From Salinimicrobium sp050750585 (GTDB lineage: Bacteria > Bacteroidota > Bacteroidia > Flavobacteriales > Flavobacteriaceae), in NCBI RefSeq assembly GCF_050750585.1, contig NZ_JBOJLM010000016.1, forward strand, positions 1-64,000: a stretch of DNA of 64,000 bases, given 5' to 3'. The notes beneath the pieces were generated by a model. It saw only the letters and a program-made list of their open reading frames with translations, did not search any database and was not told the origin of the DNA. Position numbers and translations under genes: made by a program. Of this stretch, positions 34,054 to 43,619 are shown one piece after another (position 1 is the stretch's first letter; the number at the start of each line of letters is the position of its first letter).

Positions 34054-34131
34054 CTAACGTCTCCTTGGATTTTAATTATGAATAACTCTTGTATTAGTTA
34101 TACGTAAGATGGGTTGGAAATGTTACAAGAT

Positions 34132-35203
34132 TTAAAGATAATAAAAATTTTTTTTCCTTCGACGTCTTTTGACCTGTTTTCCCTGTCGCCAGATCAGGAA
34201 GCCTGTAATAGATAAAAAGGGGCCGCTAAGGCCGATAAGGCAGTACAGAAGCTTAATCCAAATGCCGCCATATTGCCCAAAGTGCAACGGGAGTACGGTA
34301 CTTAAAATTTTTGTTCCCAGGTTGGCTTCCTGGATTTTTGTGACTCCTTTAATTTCTCCAGAAAGATAGTCGACACTAACATAGTTGAAGAATTCAGAAT
34401 AAAAGAAAGGGTCATCATCAAAAAAACCATAAATGACGAGGCTGGCATCAGGGCGAAGCGGAAGCCTGATGTAAGTGGGTTGGAAATCGGGAAGTTCCTG
34501 CTGCATTTCTTTTAGTAAACTTCCCACCTGTACTGTAACAGCAGGAGAATTTGGTGCGGCTGAAGTTTTAAAACCGGCCACAACAACGCTCCACGAAAGT
34601 AAAATGCCGGTGATCACCAAAATAAAATTCAGTAGTAAAGCCCAGGTGCCTACAATGCGGTGCAGGGAAGAATAAAAAGTGCGTTTGTTCTTTGTGAGTA
34701 CCGGGGTTTTGAAAAATAGTGTTTTAAAGATGCTTTTCCGGTAGAGATAAATTCCGCTGATGAGTGAAAATAGGAACAGAATGCCAACAACAAACACAAT
34801 TGTGCGGCCTACAGGACCTGCCTGCAGAGAATAGTGAAACTTTAGCAACCAACGGGTAAAGGTGGTGAGTTCGTTGAGCTCTTTAATAATTTCTCCACTG
34901 GATGGGTGTACAAAGACAAAAAGTCTTTCGTTAGAATTCCTCAAATTGAAGATGAGTGCTTCCTGTTCTTCAAAATGAATGAGTCGGGTGTCCCAGCCGG
35001 GATAATTTTTCTGAATTGTCGAAAATGCCACGGTCAATATGTAAACCCGAAAAGTTATCTACTTCAATATATTCCTGCCAGCGGTAATCGTCTATGTCAT
35101 GCTGAAAAACCAGAATGGCCCCAGATAATCTCATTAAAACTAAAACAAATCCGGCAACGAGTCCGGCATAAGAATGATATTTTAATACTTTCCTGTTATT
35201 CAT
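34132..35203 (-). pseudogene. PepSY-associated membrane protein, frameshifted
   Basis: Two overlapping reading frames together encode one PepSY-TM protein: the first from the ATG at 35203 (MNNRKVLKYHSYAGLVAGFV, one helix, then a PepSY segment) reaches about 35030, and the rest continues in another frame to 34132 ('SSLHRIVGTWALLLNFILVI' and two more helices). The total length of 1072 bp is one more than a multiple of three, so one extra or two missing bases lie near 35020-35040. Intact relatives are inner-membrane proteins tied to iron/siderophore reduction. This copy is either truly broken or carries a sequencing error. Confidence 0.75.
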
Positions 35204-35312
35204 AAAATAGAGAAAAGGCCGACTAAAAAGCTGCTGTAAGGTCTTCTGGAATTCAGGTTGACACAAACGGGGCTTTTTAGGCGGCCTCTAAAATTATTCG
35301 GTTTGGCAGGAA

Positions 35313-37544
35313 TTAATTCCTGTCGTTACGATCTCTGTTTCCTCTTGAACGGTCATCACGGCCGCGATTATCACGGTTGTCGCGTCTACCACTATCACGA
35401 TTGTTGTCTCGTGGAGGTCTTGGAGAATATCCTTCTGGTTTAGGTAGGATAGCCTTTCTGGAAACTTTAGGTTTCCTTGTTTTAGGATCCATTCCCAGAT
35501 ATTTTACTTCAAACTCGTCGCCCATGTTGACCACGTCGCTCACATTTTCTGTTCGTTCCCAGGCAAGTTCAGAAACGTGAAGAAGTACTTCATTTCCTTT
35601 GGCTTCCTTGTATTCAACTACAGCACCAAAATCAAGCATCTTAACCACTTTCACTTCGTATACTTTACCAACTTCGGGTTTAAAAGTGATTGCTTTGATA
35701 CGTTTTTTGACTTCGTCGATCATTTCCTGGTTCACACCAAGGATCTCGATCACTCCCATTTCATCGACTTCTTCGATTACAATGGTAGTTCCGGTTTCCT
35801 TCTGCATTTCCTGAATAACTTTTCCTCCAGGCCCAATTACAGCACCAATGAATTCTCCCGGTATTTCCACTTTCTCCATTTTTGGAGCGTGAGCTTTTAC
35901 GGTTGCTTTTGGTTCAGCAATAGTTTCAGTAAGTTTATCAAGAATATGAAGTCTTCCTGCTCTGGCTTGTTTAAGAGCCTTTACAAGGATCTCATAAGCA
36001 AGACCTTTTACTTTAATGTCCATCTGGCAGGCGGTAATTCCGTCGGCTGTTCCGGTAACTTTAAAGTCCATGTCTCCTAAGTGATCTTCATCTCCAAGAA
36101 TATCAGAAAGTACTGCGAAACGATCTCCATCAGAAATAAGTCCCATAGCAATACCAGATACTGGTTTCTTCAATTGAATACCTGCATCCATCATTGCCAT
36201 TGTTCCGGCACAAACGGTTGCCATAGAAGACGATCCGTTAGATTCCAATACTTCAGAAACAACTCTTACAGTATATGGGCAGTCTTGGGGGATCATTCCT
36301 TTAAGTGCTCTCTGTGCAAGGTTACCGTGACCAATTTCTCTTCGTGATGTACCACGAATTGGGTAGGCCTCACCTGTACTAAAAGGAGGGAAGTTGTAGT
36401 GCAGATAGAAAGTTTCCTCACCCTGGTGGGTTGGCATATCTATCATATTTGCTTCTCTGGAAGTTCCAAGGGTCACTGTAGCAAGCGCCTGAGTCTCACC
36501 TCTGGTGAACAGGGCAGAACCGTGTACAGAAGGAAGATAATCGATCTCACACCATATTGGGCGAATTTCATCTGTCTTTCTTCCGTCAAGACGTAAACCT
36601 TCAGCAAGAGTCAATTCTCTAACTGCTTCTTTTTCTACTTTGTTGAAGTAGCTTTTTATAAGATCTTTTTTCTCTTCAAGTTCTTCTTCAGAGAACATTG
36701 CAAGAACTTCGTCTTTTACTGCAGAAAATGCATCGCTACGGTCATGTTTACTATGAGCACCTTTAGCGATATCATAGATCTTTTGATAAGCAGCTTCGCG
36801 AACTTTGTTGTACAGATCTTCATCAGATTCTGCAACAGCATATTCTCTGGTCTCTTTTCTTCCAAAAGCATCGGCAAGACGGTGCTGAGCTTCAATTTGA
36901 CCTTTGATAGCTTCATGAGCGAATTTAATAGCCTCGGCCATTTCTTCTTCGCTAATCTCTTTCATTTCACCTTCTACCATCATTACAGAATCGGCAGAGG
37001 CACCAATGATCATATCAATGTCAGATTCTGCCAGTTGGCTACGGCTTGGGTTGATCACGAACTCGCCGTTGATTCTTCCCACACGGGCTTCAGAAATTGC
37101 AGTTTCAAATGGAATATCTGAAAGCTGAATTGCTGCTGAAGCTGCCAATCCTGCAAGTGCATCGGGCATTACTTCTTCATCATGAGACATCAGCTGAATC
37201 ATCACCTGGGTCTCATATCGATAATCTGAAGGGAAAAGGGGACGCAAAACGCGGTCAACTATTCTCATTACAAGAACTTCTCCGTCGCTTGGTCGTGCTT
37301 CTCTTTTGAAGAATCCGCCGGGGTATCTACCTGCGGCTGCAAATTTTTCTCTGTAATCTACTGTTAGCGGAAAGAAATCTGCTGTGCTTTTGTTGTAGTT
37401 AGAAACTACGGTACAAAGTAGCATAGCGTCTCCCATTTGAACAACAACAGAGCCGTGGGCCTGTTTTGCCAATTTTCCGGTTTCGATGGAAATAGTCCTG
37501 CCATCTCCAAGGTCGATAACCTCTTTAAATGTCTTTGGAATCAT
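35313..37544 (-). CDS. pnp: Polynucleotide phosphorylase
   Basis: From the ATG at 37544 (MIPKTFKEVIDLGDG) the protein has 743 residues; the longer frame adds 53 unlikely residues. It has the two RNase PH-like halves ('HGSVVVQMGDAMLLCTVVSN', 'VHGSALFTRGETQALATVTL'), the helical linker, a KH domain ('EFIGAVIGPGGKVIQEMQKE') and an S1 domain, then an unusual Arg/Asp/Asn-rich tail of about 30 residues. It degrades RNA phosphorolytically from the 3' end and is part of RNA turnover complexes. It follows rpsO on the same strand, the classic rpsO-pnp order. Confidence 0.96.
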   Translation of the reverse strand: MIPKTFKEVIDLGDGRTISIETGKLAKQAHGSVVVQMGDAMLLCTVVSNYNKSTADFFPLTVDYREKFAAAGRYPGGFFKREARPSDGEVLVMRIVDRVLRPLFPSDYRYETQVMIQLMSHDEEVMPDALAGLAASAAIQLSDIPFETAISEARVGRINGEFVINPSRSQLAESDIDMIIGASADSVMMVEGEMKEISEEEMAEAIKFAHEAIKGQIEAQHRLADAFGRKETREYAVAESDEDLYNKVREAAYQKIYDIAKGAHSKHDRSDAFSAVKDEVLAMFSEEELEEKKDLIKSYFNKVEKEAVRELTLAEGLRLDGRKTDEIRPIWCEIDYLPSVHGSALFTRGETQALATVTLGTSREANMIDMPTHQGEETFYLHYNFPPFSTGEAYPIRGTSRREIGHGNLAQRALKGMIPQDCPYTVRVVSEVLESNGSSSMATVCAGTMAMMDAGIQLKKPVSGIAMGLISDGDRFAVLSDILGDEDHLGDMDFKVTGTADGITACQMDIKVKGLAYEILVKALKQARAGRLHILDKLTETIAEPKATVKAHAPKMEKVEIPGEFIGAVIGPGGKVIQEMQKETGTTIVIEEVDEMGVIEILGVNQEMIDEVKKRIKAITFKPEVGKVYEVKVVKMLDFGAVVEYKEAKGNEVLLHVSELAWERTENVSDVVNMGDEFEVKYLGMDPKTRKPKVSRKAILPKPEGYSPRPPRDNNRDSGRRDNRDNRGRDDRSRGNRDRNDRN

Positions 37545-37562
37545 AAATTTTTTAATTCTACT

Positions 37563-37615
37563 CCTGCTCATTTGCAGGTTGTTAAACAATGGTCTCCCGT
37601 TAATTCTGAACGGGA
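37563..37615 (-). promoter_or_regulatory. Two stem-loops in the pnp leader
   Basis: The 304-bp gap between rpsO and pnp contains two hairpins close to the pnp start: CCTGC-TCATTT-GCAGG (37563-37578) and TCCCGTT-AATTCTG-AACGGGA (37595-37615), as read on the plus strand. A structured pnp leader recalls the RNase III-processed autoregulatory leader of E. coli pnp; this is only an analogy. Confidence 0.4.
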
Positions 37616-37818
37616 CAGGTTGTGTTGTTGTTGTGGGTTGTGAAGACCAATGAAAAACTGCCTTTTGTTTTCTCACCTTCCAGGAAAAAACCAGAGGTGT
37701 CAAAAATGAGCTTTTATTACTGAATTTTTTCAGCTTAAAAATTACGGAGATTTTTCAAAGGAAAAGAAAAACCAATAATAAATTTTTAAAAAAGCTGTGT
37801 GTAAAGAAGAAATGGTAT

Positions 37819-37846
37819 AAAAAAAGGGGCCGCGAGAGCCCCTTTT
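37819..37846 (-). terminator. Terminator of rpsO
   Basis: On the minus strand AAAAGGGGC and GCCCCTTTTTTT form a stem around a CTCTCGCG-like loop, directly after the rpsO stop at 37849 and followed by a T-run. It would reduce read-through into pnp. Confidence 0.85.
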
Positions 37847-37848
37847 AG

Positions 37849-38118
37849 TTATTTTCTTAATCCTAATTCTTTAACGATCGCACGATACCTCAAGATATCT
37901 TTCTTCATTAAATAATCAAGTAGGCTTCTTCTCTTACCTACTAGTTTTACCAGTGATCGCTCTGTATTAAAATCCTGACGATTGTTCTTTAAGTGTTGAC
38001 TTAAATGTTCAATACGATGAGTGAACAGGGCAATTTGTCCTTCGGCAGAACCTGTGTCGTTCTTTCCTTTGCCGTGTTTTGCAAAAAGTTCTTCTTTTGC
38101 TGCTTTAGTTAAATACAT
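37849..38118 (-). CDS. rpsO: 30S ribosomal protein S15
   Basis: The 89-residue protein matches S15 throughout: 'GKGKNDTGSAEGQIALFTHR', 'HLSQHLKNNRQDFNTERSLV' and 'GKRRSLLDYLMKKDILRYRA'. It binds 16S rRNA in the central domain of the small subunit. Upstream of pnp with a terminator between, as in many bacteria. Confidence 0.97.
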   Translation of the reverse strand: MYLTKAAKEELFAKHGKGKNDTGSAEGQIALFTHRIEHLSQHLKNNRQDFNTERSLVKLVGKRRSLLDYLMKKDILRYRAIVKELGLRK

Positions 38119-38244
38119 TCCAATATTAATTTTAATGATTTTTATGTATTGACAGGTTTTCTGCCAGGCCGCAAATATAATATATTATAAAATATTAACA
38201 GGGTAAAATATTACTTTTCTGATTGCCAGCCTAAAATGTCATTT

Positions 38245-39102
38245 TTAAGCCCGTATGGGTTGATTTTGAATAAGATCGATATATTGGTTGACCTTATTCT
38301 TAAGTTCAGATCTTTTAGTGATGAAATCTAAAAATCCATGTTCCATAAGAAACTCTGAAGTTTGAAAATCATCTGGCAGATCTTTACCGGTAGTATCTTT
38401 TACTACACGAGGGCCGGCAAAACCTATAAGGGCACCGGGTTCGGCAATATTTATATCTCCCAACATTGCGAAAGATGCCGTGGTACCACCTGTTGTAGGA
38501 TCTGTACAGAGGGAAATATAAGGGATTCTGGCATCGGCCAGTTGGGCAAGTTTGGCTGAGGTTTTTGCCAGCTGCATTAAAGAATAAGCTGCCTCCATCA
38601 TCCTGGCTCCTCCAGATTTTGAGATGACCATAAGTGGGAGCTTGTGTTCTAAAGCATAATCTGCAGCTCGCGAAATTTTCTCTCCAACTACAGAACCCAT
38701 GGAACCGCCTATAAAAGCAAAATCCATACAGGCTATTACCAGGTCTTTACCTTTTGATTTTCCTACTGCTGTGCGAACGGCATCTTTTAAACCGGTCTTT
38801 TTTTGGGCATCCTCCAGGCGATCGGTATATTTTTTAGTATCCTCGAATTCCAGCGGGTCACGTGACGATAGATTCTTGTCAAGTTCGGTGAACTTATTAT
38901 CGTCAAAAAGGATCTTGAAGTATTCATTACTTCCAATTCTCACGTGATAACCATCTTCGGGGCTCACATAAAAATTTTTCTCCAGCTGCTCTGCATCTAC
39001 AATCTTTCCGGTAGGGGATTTATACCACAAACCTTTCGGCACATCCTTTTTATCTTCGGTGGCAGTTTGTATTCCCTTTTGTGTTCTTCTAAACCAAGCC
39101 AT
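38245..39102 (-). CDS. accD: Acetyl-CoA carboxylase carboxyltransferase beta subunit
   Basis: The 285-residue protein contains the carboxyltransferase core ('GSMGSVVGEKISRAADYALE', 'SKSGGARMMEAAYSLMQLAK', 'TDPTTGGTTASFAMLGDI'). Other AccD proteins begin with a four-cysteine zinc ribbon; here the same region reads 'GLWYKSPTGKIVDAEQLEKN' then 'FYVSPEDGYHVRIG' with all four cysteines replaced. I recall the same change in other flavobacterial AccD proteins. The enzyme transfers carboxyl from biotin to acetyl-CoA to form malonyl-CoA together with AccA. Confidence 0.95.
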   Translation of the reverse strand: MAWFRRTQKGIQTATEDKKDVPKGLWYKSPTGKIVDAEQLEKNFYVSPEDGYHVRIGSNEYFKILFDDNKFTELDKNLSSRDPLEFEDTKKYTDRLEDAQKKTGLKDAVRTAVGKSKGKDLVIACMDFAFIGGSMGSVVGEKISRAADYALEHKLPLMVISKSGGARMMEAAYSLMQLAKTSAKLAQLADARIPYISLCTDPTTGGTTASFAMLGDINIAEPGALIGFAGPRVVKDTTGKDLPDDFQTSEFLMEHGFLDFITKRSELKNKVNQYIDLIQNQPIRA

Positions 39103-39114
39103 GGTGAATGAGAT

Positions 39115-39157
39115 TAAAAAAGGTATGGCCTGAAAATATTCAGGCCATACCTTTAAT
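39115..39157 (-). terminator. Terminator of the aldolase gene
   Basis: Between fbaA and accD, AGGTATGGCCTGAA and TTCAGGCCATACCT form a perfect 14-bp stem with a four-base loop. On the minus strand it ends in a T-run (TTTTTTAATC). It directly follows the aldolase stop and separates the two genes transcriptionally. Confidence 0.9.
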
Positions 39158-39165
39158 TAGTTTTA

Positions 39166-40233
39166 TTACAGGGTATTAATATTATTAAGGTCTTCAAAAG
39201 CCTTTTTTAGACGGTTCTTGAAAGTTACTTCTCCTTCTCTAATCCATTTTCTTGGATCGTAGTATTTTTTATTTGGAGAATCTGCACCTTCAGGATTACC
39301 TATCTGGGCTTTAAGATAATCAACATTTTTGCCCATATAATCGCGAATTCCTTCTAAGTAAGCATATTGAAGATCTGTATCAATGTTCATTTTGATAACT
39401 CCGTAGCCAATAGCTTCTCTTATTTCTTCAACTGTAGAACCGCTTCCGCCGTGGAAAACGAAATCTATGGTGTTTTTTTCAACACCGTATTTTTCAGAAA
39501 TAAAATCCTGTGAGTTTTTAAGGATCACCGGAGTCAATTTTACATTCCCGGGCTTATAAACCCCGTGAACGTTACCAAAAGCTGCAGCAATGGTAAATTG
39601 ATTGCTCACTTTGCTCAATTCTTCATAAGCGTAAGCAACTTCATCTGGCTGAGTGTAAAGCTTCGAAGAATCTATGTTGGTATTGTCAACTCCGTCTTCT
39701 TCACCACCGGTAACTCCAAGTTCAATTTCGAGTGTCATTCCCATTTTGCTCATTCTCTCAAGATACTTCTTAGAAGTTTCGATGTTCTCTTCAAGAGATT
39801 CTTCAGAAAGATCGAGCATGTGAGAGCTGAATAAAGGTTTTCCGAACTGCTCGAAGTGCTTTTCACTCGCATCGAGCATTCCATCTACCCATCCTGTAAG
39901 TTTTTTCGCACAGTGATCTGTGTGAAGGATAACTGTTGCTCCGTAAGCCTCTGCCAGTTCATGAACGTGCTTTGCGCCGGCAACAGCTCCTGCGATAGCG
40001 GCTTTCTCATCTTTATTAGAAAGGCCCTTACCGGCATTAAATTGTGCTCCTCCATTGGAGAACTGTATGATGACGGGGGAATTTAATTCGGCTGCTGTTT
40101 CAAGTACCGCGTTAATAGTACTTGAGCCTATGACATTGACAGCGGGAAGTGCGAAATTTTTCTCTTTTGCGTATTTAAAAATTTCCTGTACCTCCTGGCC
40201 AGTAGCAACGCCGGGTTTGATATTATAACTCAT
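39166..40233 (-). CDS. fbaA: Class II fructose-bisphosphate aldolase
   Basis: The 355-residue protein has class II zinc aldolase features: 'VILHTDHCAKKLTGWVDGML' with the first metal-binding His/Asp, 'EIELGVTGGEEDGVDNTNID', and 'DFVFHGGSGSTVEEIREAIG'. It splits fructose 1,6-bisphosphate into dihydroxyacetone phosphate and glyceraldehyde 3-phosphate in glycolysis, or runs in reverse. The length fits the class IIa group. Confidence 0.96.
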   Translation of the reverse strand: MSYNIKPGVATGQEVQEIFKYAKEKNFALPAVNVIGSSTINAVLETAAELNSPVIIQFSNGGAQFNAGKGLSNKDEKAAIAGAVAGAKHVHELAEAYGATVILHTDHCAKKLTGWVDGMLDASEKHFEQFGKPLFSSHMLDLSEESLEENIETSKKYLERMSKMGMTLEIELGVTGGEEDGVDNTNIDSSKLYTQPDEVAYAYEELSKVSNQFTIAAAFGNVHGVYKPGNVKLTPVILKNSQDFISEKYGVEKNTIDFVFHGGSGSTVEEIREAIGYGVIKMNIDTDLQYAYLEGIRDYMGKNVDYLKAQIGNPEGADSPNKKYYDPRKWIREGEVTFKNRLKKAFEDLNNINTL

Positions 40234-40253
40234 AATTATTATTATTTGGTTAA

Positions 40254-40261
40254 CAAAAATA
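40254..40261 (-). promoter_or_regulatory. Promoter box TATTTTTG of the aldolase gene
   Basis: The minus strand shows TATTTTTG, an exact TAnnTTTG match, about 21 bp upstream of the ATG at 40233. No TTG at -33 is evident. Confidence 0.45.
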
Positions 40262-40276
40262 AGAAAAATAGTCGGG

Positions 40277-42841
40277 TTAAAAAGGATAATTGATCCCTAC
40301 ATTAAATACTGCTTTTGAAAGTTTGTACCCGCTAAACCACCTGTTTTCTGGTTCAAGGGCAGGGTTGTAAGTTTTAAAACCTACATCAAACCTCAAGACA
40401 AAAAAATTGAAGTCATAGCGTAAGCCAAGACCTGTTCCCAGGGCAAGTTCTTTAAGGTCGGGAAGGCCCGTAAATGTTGAAGCCTCTTCTTCTACAACAT
40501 CAAAAACATTCCAGATATTTCCCGCATCTGCAAAAACGGCTGCGTTAAGGTCACCAAAAAGATTAAATCTATATTCTGCACTTAAAGCAATCTTCATGTT
40601 GGCTTCATTGAATTCATTTCGGCCACCACTACTTCCGGGGCCAAGGGAATAAGGTTGCCAGGCGCGGTTGTCGTTAGGTCCTCCTGCAAAAAACGATCTT
40701 ATGAACGGAATGCTATTCGAATTTCCATAGGGAATGGCGATACCTCCAAACGTCCTGATGGCAATTACGTTGTCACGGCCCAGATCCCAGTGTTTTATGT
40801 AGTCAATTTCAGTCTTAACATATTGGGAGAAATTCACTCCAAAAATGCTGTACCTGCCGGTTTCGTCTTTTTTGATCCCTGTGAGCCTGGAGACAGCCGA
40901 GAGGAAATGTCCTGCCGCTTCTAATTTTATACGTAGCCGGGAAAAATCTTCATCATAAATATTCTCTTTTTTGTTGAGGATATAAGAGAAATTGGTTGCA
41001 TAAATAAGGTTGTCTTCGGTAAGCCTGTTCTTTCGCTCTCTTAGATCGCTAAGGATTTCAGACTGGCTCCCTGTTAGCCCTTGAACCTCTCCCAGGCGTG
41101 CTGCGCGTAAGAAACCATCGGCACCTTCAGGGATCTCGAGAAAACGCTCTCCCTGTTCATTTGTGATGTAAAATTCTTGGGGAGCATTGACGTTTTCTGA
41201 AGTCGCTATTTCGTTTATTTCAATATATGAGTTACGGTATACGTTGAAGTAGTTGTTTACATTAAGGTTGCGTACATACTGCACATTTACCAGGTCAAGG
41301 AGGTGGGTAAGCTTATCATTGGGCAGCCATCTATAGTTCATAACAGCAGTAAAGCTTTGCTTGTCAAGACCAATATTGGTTTGCGTACTGGCACCTGCAC
41401 CCAGGGTGGTAAATGGATACATGTACTTCGGAATAAATTTTTCGGTTGAAAAAGGAAATAAAATGCGCGGCAAAGTAAGATCTACATCCATACCAATCTC
41501 GGTGATGTCAAAGAATCGATCAGAATCATTTGCAGCGTCTTTTGAAGATCCTATGCTTCCCCGACCAGAGATCTCCAAAATTTCGGCTCCTTTAAAGACA
41601 TTCCGGATTAAAAGTGAACCACCAAAACCAATTCCAAATTTTTGAATGTTGCTTTGGGAAAGATCAAAATCAAAACCCAGGGAATACTTTTGACGCGGAG
41701 TGAGAAATACATTGGCAATGAGTGCCGTGCCTGTGGTATCAGTAGGATCCTCCATATACTGGATGTTTGGGTATTTAAAGATCCTTAGCTGGTTGAGTCG
41801 GTTATAAGTGAGAGTCCTGTCGGCATCAGAATATATGGTGCCCGGGGTAATGAAAATAGCATTGGTAAGAGCCCCCGGTTTAAACTGTAGCTTGTCAAAA
41901 CTGTAAAGGCTGTAGCCTTCATTTGAGGCAGTATCTGTTATAGGTTCGGTGCGGTTCTCATAACGATAATCGGGGAAGATGTTCACCTTGCTTATCTTGT
42001 GTACCTTGTAAGGAATTCTTGTTTCGGCACCATCAACCGTTGCTTCCCGGTTCTGGATAATGATAGCCGAGTTTACTTTGTGTTCAGTATTTATAGTGTC
42101 GGCCTCAAAACTTATATATTCCTGTTCGAAATGATACAGCCCATTATTCCGGTATAATTGAGTCAGTCGTTCTCTCTCGGCTCCGTAATCCTGAGTTTTG
42201 TATTGAATTCCGGGCACTATAAGGGAGTTCTTCTTGTGGGCTTCATAAATGGAATCGGCCACCACCGAAGCTATTTTTGTAGTGACAGAATCTATATAAT
42301 AGGGTTGTTTTAGTGTAACATAATAATTTACTTTCGACCTCTTTTTCTTGGTGGGAATGATCTCGTAACCAGTCTCTGCATTAAACCAGCCATTGTTCCA
42401 GTACCACGCCTTAAGCCGTTCTGCAGATCGTTGGCTTTTTTCTTCATTTACAATTGCAGGAGGTTCACCGGTTTCCTTTAACCACTCATTAATATTTACA
42501 TAAATGTTTCCCAGTCGTACTACCTGCTTTTCAGAAAGAATATCTGCCAGTCTTTCGGCTCGCTTCGGTTTTTTCTGAAGCCAGTTGATATAAGTAGTAT
42601 CGGGATTTGGATTGGCGAGATTGTAGAGGTACAGCTGTAGCGGTAGCCCCAGGAAAGACTTGTTTGGCTCCTGGTAAAGCTGGTTGTATATATTTCTTTG
42701 AGAGACCTCCTCACCATCCACATAAATGGTATTCTCTTTTAGAAGTCTTTGATCGTCTTCAACCCTTTTTACAGCGTTACAGGAAGAAAGAAATAAAGCA
42801 ATTAAAAGAATTAATGATATTTTTGCCCGTAAATGTTTCAA
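40277..42841 (-). CDS. tamL: BamA/TamA-type outer membrane lipoprotein (TamL)
   Basis: The 854-residue protein has a lipoprotein signal ending 'LFLSSCNAVKR' (Cys21), POTRA-like repeats in the first half ('RLLKENTIYVDGEEVSQRNI', 'PYYIDSVTTKIASVVADSIY') and a 16-stranded Omp85 barrel in the second ('FFAGGPNDNRAWQPYSLGPG' loop with the lid-lock motif, ending 'VGINYPF'). A lipidated Omp85 protein is the Bacteroidota TamL, partner of TamB in outer-membrane assembly. Translation must start at TTG 42841, because an in-frame stop lies just upstream. Confidence 0.88.
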   Translation of the reverse strand: MKHLRAKISLILLIALFLSSCNAVKRVEDDQRLLKENTIYVDGEEVSQRNIYNQLYQEPNKSFLGLPLQLYLYNLANPNPDTTYINWLQKKPKRAERLADILSEKQVVRLGNIYVNINEWLKETGEPPAIVNEEKSQRSAERLKAWYWNNGWFNAETGYEIIPTKKKRSKVNYYVTLKQPYYIDSVTTKIASVVADSIYEAHKKNSLIVPGIQYKTQDYGAERERLTQLYRNNGLYHFEQEYISFEADTINTEHKVNSAIIIQNREATVDGAETRIPYKVHKISKVNIFPDYRYENRTEPITDTASNEGYSLYSFDKLQFKPGALTNAIFITPGTIYSDADRTLTYNRLNQLRIFKYPNIQYMEDPTDTTGTALIANVFLTPRQKYSLGFDFDLSQSNIQKFGIGFGGSLLIRNVFKGAEILEISGRGSIGSSKDAANDSDRFFDITEIGMDVDLTLPRILFPFSTEKFIPKYMYPFTTLGAGASTQTNIGLDKQSFTAVMNYRWLPNDKLTHLLDLVNVQYVRNLNVNNYFNVYRNSYIEINEIATSENVNAPQEFYITNEQGERFLEIPEGADGFLRAARLGEVQGLTGSQSEILSDLRERKNRLTEDNLIYATNFSYILNKKENIYDEDFSRLRIKLEAAGHFLSAVSRLTGIKKDETGRYSIFGVNFSQYVKTEIDYIKHWDLGRDNVIAIRTFGGIAIPYGNSNSIPFIRSFFAGGPNDNRAWQPYSLGPGSSGGRNEFNEANMKIALSAEYRFNLFGDLNAAVFADAGNIWNVFDVVEEEASTFTGLPDLKELALGTGLGLRYDFNFFVLRFDVGFKTYNPALEPENRWFSGYKLSKAVFNVGINYPF

Positions 42842-42878
42842 GTAGCCTATTTAATGTGCTCAAAAATACAACTTTGGT

Positions 42879-43619
42879 ATGTTTAGCAAAAGCCAAATTA
42901 AACTTATAAAAAGCCTGTCTCAAAAAAAGTACAGGACGAGGCACGGGTTATTTGTCATAGAGGGCAAAAAGGGCATTTTTGAACTGCTTTCTTCCCCTTT
43001 AAAACTTCATTCTTTATTTACTGTTGAAGATATCTTTGAAGCTGCGGAAGAAAAAACTTATCTCATTGCTGAAGGCGATCTCAAAAAAGTAAGCAATCAG
43101 CAAAGTCCGCAAACAGCTTTGGCCATTTTTCATATTCCTGAAGTGGTACGGCCTAAGCCTGAAGGTTTACAGGTGGTGCTGGATGATGTGCAGGATCCCG
43201 GTAATTTGGGAACAATTATTAGGTTGTGCGACTGGTTTGGCGTAGAAGATCTTATTTGTTCAATGGGTACGGTAGATTGTTATAACCCAAAGGTGGTGCA
43301 GGCTACTATGGGGTCTATAGCAAGAGTAAATATCCACTACCTCGATCTAACAAACTACCTTGGAGGTATTCCCAAAAAGAGACCTGTCTACGGCACATTT
43401 TTGGAAGGTGAGAATGTTTACAGTGAGCCAGTTTCTCCAGAAGGAGTAGTGGTTTTGGGTAACGAGGGTAACGGCATTTCGCCTGAAGTAGAGCAACTCA
43501 TTACTCAAAAACTGAATATTCCCCAATTTGGAAAAGCCAGGACAGAAAGCCTTAATGTGGCGACTGCTGCTGCAATCTTTTTAAGCGAATTTAGTCGAAG
43601 TAAACTTACTGGAAAGTAA
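42879..43619 (+). CDS. TrmH-family (SPOUT) RNA methyltransferase
   Basis: The 246-residue protein has an N-terminal RNA substrate-binding domain ('SLSQKKYRTRHGLFVIEGKK') and the SPOUT knot domain: 'LDDVQDPGNLGTIIRLCDWF' and 'VVLGNEGNGISPEVEQLI' with 'TESLNVATAAAIFL'. These are the three SpoU/TrmH motifs. It methylates a ribose in tRNA or rRNA; the exact target is not predictable, 23S rRNA being common for this layout. It is divergent from tamL with 37 bp between, and its 3' end overlaps porT on the other strand by 14 bp. Confidence 0.92.
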   Translation: MFSKSQIKLIKSLSQKKYRTRHGLFVIEGKKGIFELLSSPLKLHSLFTVEDIFEAAEEKTYLIAEGDLKKVSNQQSPQTALAIFHIPEVVRPKPEGLQVVLDDVQDPGNLGTIIRLCDWFGVEDLICSMGTVDCYNPKVVQATMGSIARVNIHYLDLTNYLGGIPKKRPVYGTFLEGENVYSEPVSPEGVVVLGNEGNGISPEVEQLITQKLNIPQFGKARTESLNVATAAAIFLSEFSRSKLTGK

